Positions 1 through 8,394 of a DNA stretch of 36,923 nucleotides are shown piece after piece (within the stretch, counting starts at the first letter, position 1; each line of letters starts with the position of its first letter). Below the pieces are notes generated by a model. It saw only the letters and a list, made by a program, of their open reading frames with translations, searched no databases and was not told where the DNA came from. The stretch is taken from the NCBI GenBank assembly GCA_903927965.1, contig CAIYPA010000073.1, positions 1 to 36,923 on the forward strand, read 5' to 3'. The stretch comes from an uncultured Bacteroidia bacterium (GTDB taxonomy: Bacteria; Bacteroidota; Bacteroidia; Bacteroidales; Prolixibacteraceae). The position numbers and the translations under genes are program-made.

Positions 1-535
1 CCAGGTAAATTTCGATCAACCCGGTTGGGCAATCAAGGTAGAGTTCTCGTTTTTCTTCATCAATTGAGGTGATAATCTCGTCAGATAAGGGGATCAATAT
101 CTCAGCTTTTTGATGGTCAACAGTGATAACGAGGTTCCCTGAATAGTCATCGACACGGCTGATCAGTCCGATTTCACCAAACCTTGCATCAAATGTCCTC
201 ATCCCAATTAAAACCGAGTTTACCTCCTTGTGTTCGGTTTCGATGACCTCTTCATCCAAAACGAAGATTTTGCATCCGACAAGTGCTTTTGCTTTTTCCT
301 GTGAATCGACAAAATCAAACTTGCAAATGGCACTTTCGCTACTTTTGTACCGAAAACCTTCGTCGGCGATAAAGAACGGGACAAGACCTCCATCAACTTC
401 TACAAACAAGCAATCTATCCCTTCAAAAGTTTCCTCAAATTCCTTCGCAAATTGTAGGACCAACTCACCTTTTATCCCATGTGGCTTCTGAATATAACCA
501 ACTTCCACACACTCATCTATATTTATCTGATTCAT
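1..535 (-). CDS. rimM: RimM, 16S rRNA processing / 30S maturation factor (3' end cut by window edge)
   Basis: RimM binds ribosomal protein uS19 and helps mature the 3' domain of the 30S subunit. My translation of the minus strand from the ATG at 535 gives 178 codons with no stop before the window edge. Near the N-terminus (about residues 13-25) is VGYIQKPHGIKGEL, the family hallmark of a short beta strand and HG.KGE loop. The C-terminal end reads IPLSDEIITSID then LYLDCPTGLIEIYL, the usual end of the PRC-barrel domain, so only a few residues should be missing. It lies downstream of rpsP in the same direction, the classic rpsP-rimM order, but a strong hairpin sits between them. In many bacteria trmD and rplS follow; those would be outside the window. 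Confidence 0.93.
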   Translation of the reverse strand, partial: MNQINIDECVEVGYIQKPHGIKGELVLQFAKEFEETFEGIDCLFVEVDGGLVPFFIADEGFRYKSSESAICKFDFVDSQEKAKALVGCKIFVLDEEVIETEHKEVNSVLIGMRTFDARFGEIGLISRVDDYSGNLVITVDHQKAEILIPLSDEIITSIDEEKRELYLDCPTGLIEIYL

Positions 536-552
536 AATCATTTGTGTGATTA

Positions 553-586
553 AAAAGGGCGATGGTAAAATAACCATCGCCCTTTT
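553..586 (-). terminator. Strong hairpin between rpsP and rimM (terminator or attenuator)
   Basis: A perfect 14-bp inverted repeat (553-566 against 573-586) has a 6-base loop. Read on the minus strand it is followed by a T-rich run, as in an intrinsic terminator. It lies 39 bases after the rpsP stop codon and 17 bases before the rimM ATG at 535. It would therefore end the rpsP message or throttle readthrough into rimM. The stem is also flanked by a T run on the plus strand, but no plus-strand gene precedes it. Confidence 0.85.
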
Positions 587-625
587 ATAGTTTTTCCGCT
601 AAACGTAGCGTAAAATGTGCGTTTC

Positions 626-1165
626 TTATGCCTCTTCAGTAGCAACTGCTGGATCAGCAGGGCTTTCGACAGTTTTTGCTTTTGCAGCAGCGGCGGCGGC
701 AGCAGCGGCAAGATTTTTCTTGGCAATTTCTGCAAGACGGGCCTCATTCACTTTTACCTCAGCTTTTAACCGATTTTTCATCTCTTCGTTGAAACCGGCA
801 GCAAGGCTGTCTTTTTTTGCCTGTGTGGCAGTTTCTTTTTCTTTTACCCATGCCTCATATTTGGCTTCGGCTGCTTCAAGGTCAAAAGCCCCTTTCTTTA
901 CCCCTTCGAGAAGGTGTTTTTTCATCAATACACCCTTGTGCGACAAAATTGTGCGACAAGTATCGGTAGGTTGTGCACCATTGTTCAGCCATGTTAAGGC
1001 TTTATCAAAGTCAAGATCGATGGTAACAGGATTAGTATTGGGATTGTACGAGCCAATCCTTTCAATAAACCTACCATCTCGTGGTGACCTGCTGTTTGCT
1101 ACCACTATGTGGTAATAAGCATGTTGTTTACGGCCATGCCTTGCCAAACGAATCTTTACTGACAT
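626..1165 (-). CDS. rpsP: 30S ribosomal protein bS16 with long alanine-rich C-terminal extension
   Basis: bS16 is an assembly protein of the small ribosomal subunit. The 179-residue product opens with [21 protein letters not shown] and then [18 protein letters not shown], the invariant bS16 N-terminus. The conserved domain ends near residue 85. The rest is a charged, probably helical tail with a run of nine alanines (encoded near 683-712) and an acidic end, making the protein about twice the E. coli length (82 aa). From general knowledge, Bacteroidota bS16 proteins commonly carry such tails. The ATG at 1165 gives the canonical MSVKIRL start. A TATCTTTG promoter element lies 30 bases upstream. 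rimM follows downstream beyond a hairpin. Confidence 0.97.
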   Translation of the reverse strand: MSVKIRLARHGRKQHAYYHIVVANSRSPRDGRFIERIGSYNPNTNPVTIDLDFDKALTWLNNGAQPTDTCRTILSHKGVLMKKHLLEGVKKGAFDLEAAEAKYEAWVKEKETATQAKKDSLAAGFNEEMKNRLKAEVKVNEARLAEIAKKNLAAAAAAAAAKAKTVESPADPAVATEEA

Positions 1166-1194
1166 TTGCGTTAATTTATTTTAATTTGCGGGGA

Positions 1195-1202
1195 CAAAGA
1201 TA
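1195..1202 (-). promoter_or_regulatory. Bacteroidota -7 element for rpsP
   Basis: The minus strand reads TATCTTTG here, an exact match to the Bacteroidota -7 consensus TAnnTTTG. It sits 30 bases upstream of the rpsP ATG. I see no well-spaced TTTG at -33, so only the -7 element is claimed. Confidence 0.6.
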
Positions 1203-1339
1203 CAATATTAATCGTTACAAAAAACATCAACCCATTTCAATTCCTGTTTATCTGAAAAGCAACTCTACAAAACAATGCTGCATCTTTATATAATTGTCCG
1301 ATCTTTGGTGAAAATTGAAGAAAAATAAACAGATTTGGT

Positions 1340-1347
1340 TAACTTTG
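1340..1347 (+). promoter_or_regulatory. Bacteroidota -7 element for the lipoprotein gene
   Basis: TAACTTTG matches TAnnTTTG exactly and lies about 75 bases before the lipoprotein ATG at 1423. A TTG at 1315-1317 is 22 bases upstream, slightly more than the usual spacing. Confidence 0.45.
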
Positions 1348-1422
1348 CAAGGTCTGCAAGGTAGGGTAAACAGATCTTTATACGGTATAAATAGTAATTA
1401 CAATTTTATTAAACTATTGAAA

Positions 1423-2115
1423 ATGAAAAATTTACAAATGCTGATATTCATTGTTCTGATCATCATAGGAATGTCAGGGTGTGAAAAAGTTGCAGTTGAT
1501 AATCAGGCATCAGGCGACGTCTTCGTCAAGGCGATCAAAGATGCAAGTGGAACCACAGTTTATACTGCGATACATTCAGTGTTCTCATACAATCAGATGA
1601 CTACTGTAACTGTTCAAACGCCGGAAGGTCTTACAGAATCGCTAAATGGTTATGACAGCAATGGAAATTCTTTTTTCAATGAACCTGCTGAATCGGATTT
1701 TGTTGGGGTTCCTCCAACACCTGGTGCCTATGTTTACACTGTGAAATTTGCGAATAACGAGACAAAAACCTATTCAAATACTTTGTCTGTTGCGACCCTA
1801 CAGCCTGCCTTGATAACATCATTGGTTAAGTCGGCCAATGGCGACTCTGTCTATATTGCATGGAATGCCATTGCCTCTACCGATGCTTACCAATTAAAAA
1901 TATCGAGGGGTACTACCCAGGTTTATTACCAGCCAGCGTTTCAGGATGGAAGCACGCCATTGAAAGCAAACTTAAAACTAGGACTGTCTAAAAGCGCTCT
2001 TACTTCAGGGGTCACTGGAACCTACACTTTTGAGTTGACTGGCCTTCTGTTTGAAAATTCAAATTACGATTACCTTCAGGCCATTAGTACTTCAACCAAG
2101 GATATTGACCTTTAA
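1423..2115 (+). CDS. Hypothetical secreted lipoprotein with a fibronectin-III-like C-terminal half
   Basis: I do not recognise the family. The ATG at 1423 gives 230 residues starting MKNLQMLIFIVLIIIGMSGC: one lysine, a hydrophobic core and a cysteine near residue 20 in a plausible lipobox. It should therefore be a lipoprotein of the inner or outer membrane. The reading frame is open further upstream to 1315, but the extra residues would bury the signal peptide, so I reject that start. Residues about 35-120 look beta-rich. Residues about 125-225 include DSVYIAWNAIASTDAYQLKI, which resembles a fibronectin type III strand pattern. The gene stands alone: rpsP is divergent, and a strong terminator follows at 2197. 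No function can be assigned. Confidence 0.75.
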   Translation: MKNLQMLIFIVLIIIGMSGCEKVAVDNQASGDVFVKAIKDASGTTVYTAIHSVFSYNQMTTVTVQTPEGLTESLNGYDSNGNSFFNEPAESDFVGVPPTPGAYVYTVKFANNETKTYSNTLSVATLQPALITSLVKSANGDSVYIAWNAIASTDAYQLKISRGTTQVYYQPAFQDGSTPLKANLKLGLSKSALTSGVTGTYTFELTGLLFENSNYDYLQAISTSTKDIDL

Positions 2116-2196
2116 TTATAAAAATTGCAAAAGCCATTTTGCTGAACTTTTTCCAGGTATATACTGAAGTTCAGTCATTAGATATTATTAGGATTG

Positions 2197-2231
2197 AAAG
2201 GGAGGAAATTGAAGGTTTCCTCCCTTTTTTT
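2197..2231 (+). terminator. Intrinsic terminator after the lipoprotein gene
   Basis: A 12-bp perfect stem (2197-2208 with 2216-2227) with a 7-base loop runs into a T tract ending near 2231. It lies about 80 bases after the lipoprotein stop and insulates dnaE from it. Confidence 0.9.
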
Positions 2232-2389
2232 CTATGTGTCAGGTCATCAATTCTTAAAGTACGGGTTGACAAAACAGTGAATAGTTATCAACATAGGAAC
2301 GGGGGTCAAGCTAAAATGTTTATTTTTAACCGTGCCATAACAATGGCGACAATGCGTTTTAAGGTCCAATGATTCAAAAGGTTTTAACG

Positions 2390-5300
2390 ATGATACCATT
2401 TACCCATTTACATGTTCACAGTCAATATTCAATCCTTGATGGAGCCTCCCCCATCTCTGCGCTCGTTAAAAAGGCAAAAAAAGATGGTATGACTGCCCTC
2501 GCACTTACTGACCATGGTTGCATGTTTGGGATTAAAGATTTTCATGAGACATGTAAAAAATCGGATATAAAACCTATTCTAGGTGTGGAAACCTATGTAG
2601 CATCTCGGGGAATCAGTTTTAAAGACAAAAACGAGAAGGAAGACAGATCGGGGGATCACCTGATTTTATTGGCAAAAAACGAAAAAGGATATCGAAATCT
2701 CTTAAAATTGGTCACCATTGCCAGTACTGAAGGGTTTTATTATAAACCGAGGATCGACAAGAGCCTGCTCGAAAAACACAGTGAAGGGCTAATTGTATCG
2801 ACTGCCTGTATCGGTGGCGAGATACCGCAATGCATCCTTAACGGGAATATCCAGGGAGCCGAAGATGCAATTGTCTGGTTCAAAAGTATCTTCAAAGACG
2901 ATTTTTATCTTGAGGTACAACGCCACAAATCATCAGATCCCGAAGTACCAAAGGATGTTTATGAAAGTCAGGTTATTGTAAACAAGGAACTGCTTCGGTT
3001 GGGCAAAAAGCATGGGGTAAAAGTGATCGCGACCAACGATAGCCATTTCACAAATGGTGAAGATGCTGATGCGCATGACCTACTGATCTGCCTGAATACA
3101 GGCAAAGACCTAGAAGATCCAACAAGGATGCGTTACACCAAACAGGAGTGGTTTAAGACGACCGGAGAGATGAACCAGATCTTCGCGGACCTTCCCGAGG
3201 TGCTGATCAATACCAAGGAGATCGCTGATAAAGTGGAATTGTATGAATTGAATTCCAAGCCGATTATGCCTGAATTTCCAATCCCCGAAAGTTTTGGTAC
3301 CATTGACAAATATTGGGGACAATATCCTGAAGAAGCCCTTAAAGAGGAGTTTGACGAGTTCTATATAGGGTTAGGGAGTTACGAAAATGCAATCAGGGTT
3401 AAGTATGAATCCGACTACCTGACCCATCTTGTCTATAATGGGGCTACGAAAAGATATGGGGAAGAATTGCCCAGGGAAATCGTTGAACGGATCGACTTTG
3501 AGCTTGACACCATAAAAAAAATGGGTTTTCCTGGTTATTTCCTTATCGTTCAGGATTTTATAGCTGCCGCTCGTGATATGGGCGTTATTGTGGGTCCGGG
3601 AAGGGGATCGGCAGCAGGGTCGGTAGTTGCCTACGTGACAGGTATTACCAACGTTGACCCGATGAAGTACGACCTGCTGTTTGAAAGGTTCCTGAATCCA
3701 GACAGGATCTCAATGCCCGACATCGACATCGATTTTGATGACGATGGACGCCAGCTGGTGCTCAATTGGGTCAAACAAAAATACAGCCGCGAAAATGTGG
3801 CGCACCTTTGCACCTTCGGAACAATGGCGGCAAAGATGGCAATAAAAGATGTGGCACGAGTCCTGAAATTGCCCCTTTCCGAAGCCGACAGGCTATCAAA
3901 GTTAGTTCCTGAAAAACCAAAAATCACGCTTGAAAAGGCATATGCTGAAAATCCGTTACTTGAGGCTGAAAAACGATCAAGCAATCCTTTAATCGTTAAG
4001 ACGCTGAAATTTGCAGCAACACTTGAAGGATGCATCAGGCAACCCGGTGTACATGCCTGTGGGATTTTGATTGGTAGAGATAAACTCGATAATCATATCC
4101 CGCTTATGCCTACCAAGGACGAAGACCTTCTCACCACACAGTATGACGGTCATTTTGTAGAAGCGATTGGATTGCTGAAAATGGACTTTCTGGGATTGAA
4201 AACTCTGTCTATTATAAAGGAATGTCTTGAAAATATTTTCCTGTCCCAAAAAATTGTTGTTGACATTGATAAAATTCCATTTGACGATCAAAAGACCTTT
4301 GAGCTTTTCAGCAATGCCGATACGACTGCCATCTTTCAGTTCGAATCGCCAGGGATGAAGAAGTGGCTCAGGCAGTTGCAACCCAACAGGTTCGAGGACC
4401 TTGTTGCGATGAATGCCCTTTACCGCCCGGGGCCGATGGCCTACATCCCGAACTATGTAAACCGTAAGTTGGGAAAGGAAGAGATTGTTTATGACCATCC
4501 AATCATGGAACAGTATTTATCAGATACTTACGGAATCACAGTCTATCAGGAACAAGTCATGCTTCAATCGAGGGCATTGGGACTTTTTACACGGGGCAAA
4601 TCCGACTCCTTACGGAAAGCCATGGGCAAAAAAGACCTTTCGGCGATGGAAAAACTTAAAGCCGAGTTTAATGCCGGTTGTAAAAGAAACCCCGAATTTA
4701 TGGAAGGTTGTAAAACTGTTGGTAAAACTGCCGATAACCTGATCGATAAAATATGGAAAGACTGGGAAACATTTGCCTCCTATGCTTTCAACAAATCCCA
4801 CTCTGTTTGTTATGCTTATATTGCCTATCAGACAGGATATTTAAAGGCAAATTTTCCCTCTGAATTTATGGCAGCGGTGTTGAGCTGTAACCTTACAAAT
4901 GCCGACAAGATATCCAATTTTATGGATGAGAGCAAGCATATGGGATTAGCTGTCCTGGGACCCGACATCAACGAATCGCGTTCAAGGTTTTTTGTAAATA
5001 AACGAGGTGGGTTACGTTTTGGCTTGTCGGCCATTAAAGGCGTTGGAGCAGGAGCTGTCGAAGACATTATTAAGGAAAGGGATGCAAATGGTGATTTCAG
5101 AACCATCTTTAACTTTGTGGAACGTGTGAACCTCCAAACAATCAACAAAAAAAATCTTGAAGCTTTGGCGATGGCAGGTGCGTTTGACAGTTTCGAAAAT
5201 CTTCACAGGGCCCAATATTTTGGCGACAATGGCGATGGCACGGTATTCATCGAGGCATTGATAAAATATGGAAACCGGATCCAAAGCGACCGGCAATCGT

Positions 5301-6028
5301 CGATGGCCTCCTTGTTTGGTGGTTTTCAAACCATTGAAGTAAAATTGCCCCCCATCCCTAATGTTCCCGAATGGCCGAAGATCATGTCGCTTGAGAAGGA
5401 GAAAAACCTCATCGGAATCTATCTATCCTCACATCCTTTGGATGACTATGCCATCGAGATCAAAAGTTATTGCACAAAAGATGTCAACCTTTCAAACCTA
5501 AACAGTGATTTGCCAGCATTGAAAAACCGGGACCTGAGCTTTGCCGGTATTGTTACCGACACACAGGAAGGGGTCACAAAAAATGGCAAACCCTTCGCCT
5601 CGTTAACATTGACCGATTATGCCGATTCTTACAAGTTCATGTTTTTCGGAAACGACTTTGTAAATTTTGGCAACTTCTGCAAAAAAGGATTGTTCCTGCT
5701 CATCAGGGGAAAGGTTGGAATAAAATGGCAGGGCAACGATCAGCTAGAGTTCAAAGCTACGAAAATTGAACTTCTCCAGGAATTGGCTGAGAAAGCCGAG
5801 AGCTTAAGGATCTCTGTCACTGCACAAATCATGACTTCTAAATTAATAGAGGAACTTGATATCGAGTTTTCAAAATCGCCCGGCAAAACATTACTTAAAT
5901 TTTCGGTTTTTGATCCGTCAACAAATATCAAACTTCATTTGTTTTCAAGAACGAAACACATTGGGTTGACAAGTAACCTTAAAGCATTTCTGCAAAAAAA
6001 TCCGAATATCGTTTTTACTATAAATTAA
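2390..6028 (+). CDS. dnaE: DNA polymerase III alpha subunit (DnaE1 type)
   Basis: DnaE is the replicative polymerase subunit. The start at 2390 gives MIPFTHLHVHSQYSILDG, the normal family N-terminus; an upstream in-frame ATG at 2369 would add seven atypical residues. The product is about 1212 aa. Residues 1 to about 270 are the PHP domain. Its metal-ligand positions appear intact: HLHVH, LTDH, GVETY, a following DHLIL, STACIGGE and NDSHF. The polymerase palm carries GPGRGSAAGS and PDIDIDFDDDGR (about residues 442-453), which holds two catalytic aspartates, then RPGPM. Helix-hairpin-helix (LEALAMAGAFDSF) and OB-fold (about 1010-1090) regions follow. trxA lies 58 bases downstream with its own promoter element. 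The promoter for dnaE itself is unclear. Confidence 0.98.
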   Translation: MIPFTHLHVHSQYSILDGASPISALVKKAKKDGMTALALTDHGCMFGIKDFHETCKKSDIKPILGVETYVASRGISFKDKNEKEDRSGDHLILLAKNEKGYRNLLKLVTIASTEGFYYKPRIDKSLLEKHSEGLIVSTACIGGEIPQCILNGNIQGAEDAIVWFKSIFKDDFYLEVQRHKSSDPEVPKDVYESQVIVNKELLRLGKKHGVKVIATNDSHFTNGEDADAHDLLICLNTGKDLEDPTRMRYTKQEWFKTTGEMNQIFADLPEVLINTKEIADKVELYELNSKPIMPEFPIPESFGTIDKYWGQYPEEALKEEFDEFYIGLGSYENAIRVKYESDYLTHLVYNGATKRYGEELPREIVERIDFELDTIKKMGFPGYFLIVQDFIAAARDMGVIVGPGRGSAAGSVVAYVTGITNVDPMKYDLLFERFLNPDRISMPDIDIDFDDDGRQLVLNWVKQKYSRENVAHLCTFGTMAAKMAIKDVARVLKLPLSEADRLSKLVPEKPKITLEKAYAENPLLEAEKRSSNPLIVKTLKFAATLEGCIRQPGVHACGILIGRDKLDNHIPLMPTKDEDLLTTQYDGHFVEAIGLLKMDFLGLKTLSIIKECLENIFLSQKIVVDIDKIPFDDQKTFELFSNADTTAIFQFESPGMKKWLRQLQPNRFEDLVAMNALYRPGPMAYIPNYVNRKLGKEEIVYDHPIMEQYLSDTYGITVYQEQVMLQSRALGLFTRGKSDSLRKAMGKKDLSAMEKLKAEFNAGCKRNPEFMEGCKTVGKTADNLIDKIWKDWETFASYAFNKSHSVCYAYIAYQTGYLKANFPSEFMAAVLSCNLTNADKISNFMDESKHMGLAVLGPDINESRSRFFVNKRGGLRFGLSAIKGVGAGAVEDIIKERDANGDFRTIFNFVERVNLQTINKKNLEALAMAGAFDSFENLHRAQYFGDNGDGTVFIEALIKYGNRIQSDRQSSMASLFGGFQTIEVKLPPIPNVPEWPKIMSLEKEKNLIGIYLSSHPLDDYAIEIKSYCTKDVNLSNLNSDLPALKNRDLSFAGIVTDTQEGVTKNGKPFASLTLTDYADSYKFMFFGNDFVNFGNFCKKGLFLLIRGKVGIKWQGNDQLEFKATKIELLQELAEKAESLRISVTAQIMTSKLIEELDIEFSKSPGKTLLKFSVFDPSTNIKLHLFSRTKHIGLTSNLKAFLQKNPNIVFTIN

Positions 6029-6032
6029 TTTG

Positions 6033-6040
6033 TAAATTTG
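6033..6040 (+). promoter_or_regulatory. Bacteroidota -7 element for trxA
   Basis: TAAATTTG matches TAnnTTTG exactly. It begins just after the dnaE stop codon and 46 bases before the trxA ATG, suggesting that trxA can be transcribed independently of dnaE. Confidence 0.55.
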
Positions 6041-6086
6041 TTCACTCAATTTTTTGACCTTTTTATACACTTATAAATATATTGTC

Positions 6087-6404
6087 ATGGCAATAGAAGT
6101 AACTGATTCGAATTTTGAAGAAATAGTCCTCAAATCGCAAAAGCCGGTCTTGGTTGATTTTTGGGCCGAATGGTGCGGACCGTGCAGGATGATTGGTCCA
6201 TTGGTTGAAGAGCTTTCCAAGGATTACGATGGAAGGGCGCTGATAACAAAAATGGATGTCGATTCCAATCCTGGGATCGCTGCCAGGTTTGGGATACGCA
6301 ACATTCCAACAATTTTATTTTTTAAAAATGGTGATGTGGCAGACAAACAGGTTGGAGCTGTTCCAAAGACTATTCTCTCGTCAAAGATCGATGCCCTACT
6401 TTAA
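6087..6404 (+). CDS. trxA: Thioredoxin
   Basis: This is a 105-residue cytoplasmic disulfide reductase of the classic single-domain size. The active-site motif FWAEWCGPCRM lies near residues 26-36, with the cis-proline loop IRNIPTILFF about 40 residues later. The ATG at 6087 gives MAIEVTDSNFEE, the normal thioredoxin start. The frame extends upstream to 6054, but those residues are atypical and I exclude them. There is no signal peptide, so it acts in the cytosol, probably with a thioredoxin reductase encoded elsewhere. It follows dnaE on the same strand and ends in a hairpin terminator shared with the converging gene. Confidence 0.97.
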   Translation: MAIEVTDSNFEEIVLKSQKPVLVDFWAEWCGPCRMIGPLVEELSKDYDGRALITKMDVDSNPGIAARFGIRNIPTILFFKNGDVADKQVGAVPKTILSSKIDALL

Positions 6405-6425
6405 TCGTTTATCAATCTTATCCCA

Positions 6426-6464
6426 TATTAAGGCACAGGATATCATCTTGTGCCTTAATATTTT
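6426..6464 (+). terminator. Intrinsic terminator after trxA
   Basis: A 12-bp perfect stem (6426-6437 with 6449-6460), an 11-base loop and a short T run lie about 20 bases after the trxA stop. The right arm contains the stop codon region of the converging minus-strand gene. There is no T tract on the minus side, so termination is expected mainly for trxA. Confidence 0.8.
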
Positions 6465-7507
6465 ACATGACATCGGATTGGATAATGATCGGAAAAATCA
6501 ACCTTGTCCCTTATATAGTTCAAAGGTGCGAACTTTTTATCTGTGAATATGTAATCAATTCTAAAGGAGGGCAGTTTCCCGTTATAGGTATTTGAAACAC
6601 CCCATCCTGACTCGACAAAGGCATCTTTTAATTCGCCCCTAACTTTTCTGTAAGTAAAGGAAACCGGCGTATCATTAAAATCACCACAAACAACAACCGG
6701 ATAGGGGGATCTCCTGATGTGATCAGCTAATTTCCGTGATTGGGATGCCCTAAGGATAAAACCTGATTTTAACTTAAAACTAATTTTCCTTGCCCTCGCT
6801 ATTTCCTGGGAATCGGGTTCAAATTCAGATGGATCGGCAATGTTGTAGTCTTCCGGATCAATTGAATAGGATTGCAAATGACAATTATAGACCCTGACCA
6901 TCAATTGACTGCTAATTTTTATATCTGAGAAGATAACAAGATTTGAAGAACCGGAAAACCGGATTTCCCCCTTGTCTAAAATCGGATATTTCGATAGTGT
7001 GACCAGGCCGTTCGATCCTTGATGAGAATATTTTATTCCGGATAACCCATCCATGACCCCTTTGAGGCTAAACTTTCCAACGCTACCCAAACCACCTTCC
7101 TGAAGGCAAATGATCTCCGATCGGGTTGAATTGAGATAATCCAGGATAAGCTGATTATTCGGCTTTTTAGTTTTTATGTCTGAACCAAAACCATGAACAT
7201 TGTAACTTAGCACTCTAATCCCACTATCCCCGGTACCTGATTTCGGGAATAATTGAAAAGTATTTCCTATTGGATAATATCCTATGAATAAAACAATTAA
7301 GGGAAGTAGTAGCCTTTTAGACCTTTGAATTGCCCAAGCAAATAAAAATGAAATATTTACATAGATCAGGAATACAAATGCCAAACCAAAAAAAGAAAAT
7401 GGCCAGAAATAGTCGGGTGGAACATATGGAGCCAAATAGGCAAACAATAACATGATGGCCGTTCCAATATTGATCAGGAAACTAAATTTCGAAAAAAGAC
7501 GCTTCAC
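6455..7507 (-). CDS. Membrane-anchored endonuclease/exonuclease/phosphatase (EEP) family protein
   Basis: This 350-residue protein has about three hydrophobic segments in residues 10-85, then an EEP (DNase I-like) domain. Catalytic motifs appear in order: VLSYNVHGF, IICLQEGG (catalytic Glu), NCHLQS, VVCGDFNDTP (Asp/Asn pair), FRIDYIF and FSDHYPI (Asp-His). All EEP active-site elements are therefore present. The fold hydrolyses phosphodiester or phosphate esters of nucleic acids, lipids or sugars, and the substrate cannot be told here. The start is GTG at 7507, four bases after the stop of the preceding rhomboid gene, implying translational coupling. It is the third gene of a rhomboid-rhomboid-EEP operon. 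The domain probably faces the periplasm or cytosol as a tethered enzyme. Confidence 0.9.
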   Translation of the reverse strand: MKRLFSKFSFLINIGTAIMLLFAYLAPYVPPDYFWPFSFFGLAFVFLIYVNISFLFAWAIQRSKRLLLPLIVLFIGYYPIGNTFQLFPKSGTGDSGIRVLSYNVHGFGSDIKTKKPNNQLILDYLNSTRSEIICLQEGGLGSVGKFSLKGVMDGLSGIKYSHQGSNGLVTLSKYPILDKGEIRFSGSSNLVIFSDIKISSQLMVRVYNCHLQSYSIDPEDYNIADPSEFEPDSQEIARARKISFKLKSGFILRASQSRKLADHIRRSPYPVVVCGDFNDTPVSFTYRKVRGELKDAFVESGWGVSNTYNGKLPSFRIDYIFTDKKFAPLNYIRDKVDFSDHYPIRCHVKY

Positions 7508-7511
7508 TTTT

Positions 7512-8390
7512 CTACTTTTTTTTGCCTATTTTGAAAAGAGTCTCGCGTTCCTCATAGGTTAGGCTTTCATAACCCGACTGACCAATCTTGTCCAATATCC
7601 GGTTGACCTCTTCCTGCTGGCTTACCTTTTTCCGATTATAAATGTGATCTGGATTGACCGAATCATATTTGACCCTTAGCTTTTGACGGGGCCTAAACCA
7701 GGACAAAAAAGTTCTTAATGCACGGTCGAACCAACTGGTCAGATCGCGTCCTGCCATTAATTGCGACATATAAAACCAGCCCCAGATTGCACCACCCAAA
7801 TGGGCAAAATTTCCGCCGGCATTATCTCCTGAAAGGTCTATAATATAGAGGATTACGGATACTACGGCAATCCAGACGATCTTTACCGGCCCAAGAAAAA
7901 CCAGGTTGATCACATGATTTGGAACATAAACGGAGATGGCAATTACAATGGCGATTACCGATGCCGATGCGCCCAGTAACTGGCTGGTATAAATTGAATC
8001 ACCAAAAACAGGGATTAAATTATATGATAGCATATAAGCCAGGCCCCCTGAAAATCCCCCAAATAAATAAAGGCTCAACAATTTCCGCTCATTGTGGTAT
8101 TCAAGGAAAATCCTTCCAAACCAATAGAGCCATAAAACATTAAACAAAATGTGTAAAAATTCAAAATGGAGGAACATGTAAGTAAAAACCGTCCAGGGCC
8201 GAGTCAGAAGAAGTTGGAAAGAGGCAGGTAGTGCCAGCCAGCTTAAAATTACAGAACCATCGGCCCCACTCAATTTATAGCCAACAAAAACAAGCCTTAC
8301 AACAATCCAGATCAATATGTTAACATATATCAGTTTGGTGAGATAAGTACCATTCCTGAACGAATATTTTATTTCATCTACAATTCCCAT
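7512..8390 (-). CDS. Rhomboid family intramembrane serine protease (second of tandem pair)
   Basis: Rhomboids cleave substrates within the membrane using a Ser-His dyad. This 292-residue protein has about six membrane segments. FEFLHILFN (about residues 76-84) supplies the conserved HxxxN of helix 2. LGASASV carries the catalytic serine (about S142), and NFAHLGGAIWGW carries the catalytic histidine (about H197). A C-terminal cytoplasmic tail of about 80 residues holds a basic stretch and DHIYNRKKVSQQEEVNRILDK-like sequence ending in charged residues; this tail is usual in Bacteroidota rhomboids. The ATG at 8390 lies four bases after the previous rhomboid stop, and the next gene follows four bases after this stop. 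Confidence 0.94.
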   Translation of the reverse strand: MGIVDEIKYSFRNGTYLTKLIYVNILIWIVVRLVFVGYKLSGADGSVILSWLALPASFQLLLTRPWTVFTYMFLHFEFLHILFNVLWLYWFGRIFLEYHNERKLLSLYLFGGFSGGLAYMLSYNLIPVFGDSIYTSQLLGASASVIAIVIAISVYVPNHVINLVFLGPVKIVWIAVVSVILYIIDLSGDNAGGNFAHLGGAIWGWFYMSQLMAGRDLTSWFDRALRTFLSWFRPRQKLRVKYDSVNPDHIYNRKKVSQQEEVNRILDKIGQSGYESLTYEERETLFKIGKKK

Positions 8391-8394
8391 TGTA

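Noticed and set aside
228-491. Plus-strand open frame of 87 codons
   Set aside because: It lies antisense to rimM, whose minus-strand translation shows clear family motifs.
615-1115. Long plus-strand open frame opposite rpsP, rich in Ala, Phe and Ser
   Set aside because: It is an antisense shadow of rpsP; its composition reflects the reverse complement of Ala/Lys codons, and rpsP is unambiguous.
2266-2290. TTGACA with a downstream AT-rich stretch before dnaE, resembling a sigma-70 promoter
   Set aside because: Bacteroidota primary sigma factors use TTTG / TAnnTTTG, and no good -10 box is at the right spacing, so I do not call it a promoter.
4030-4498. Minus-strand open frame of about 169 codons inside dnaE
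   Set aside because: It is antisense to the dnaE palm domain, with no recognisable domain and no promoter.
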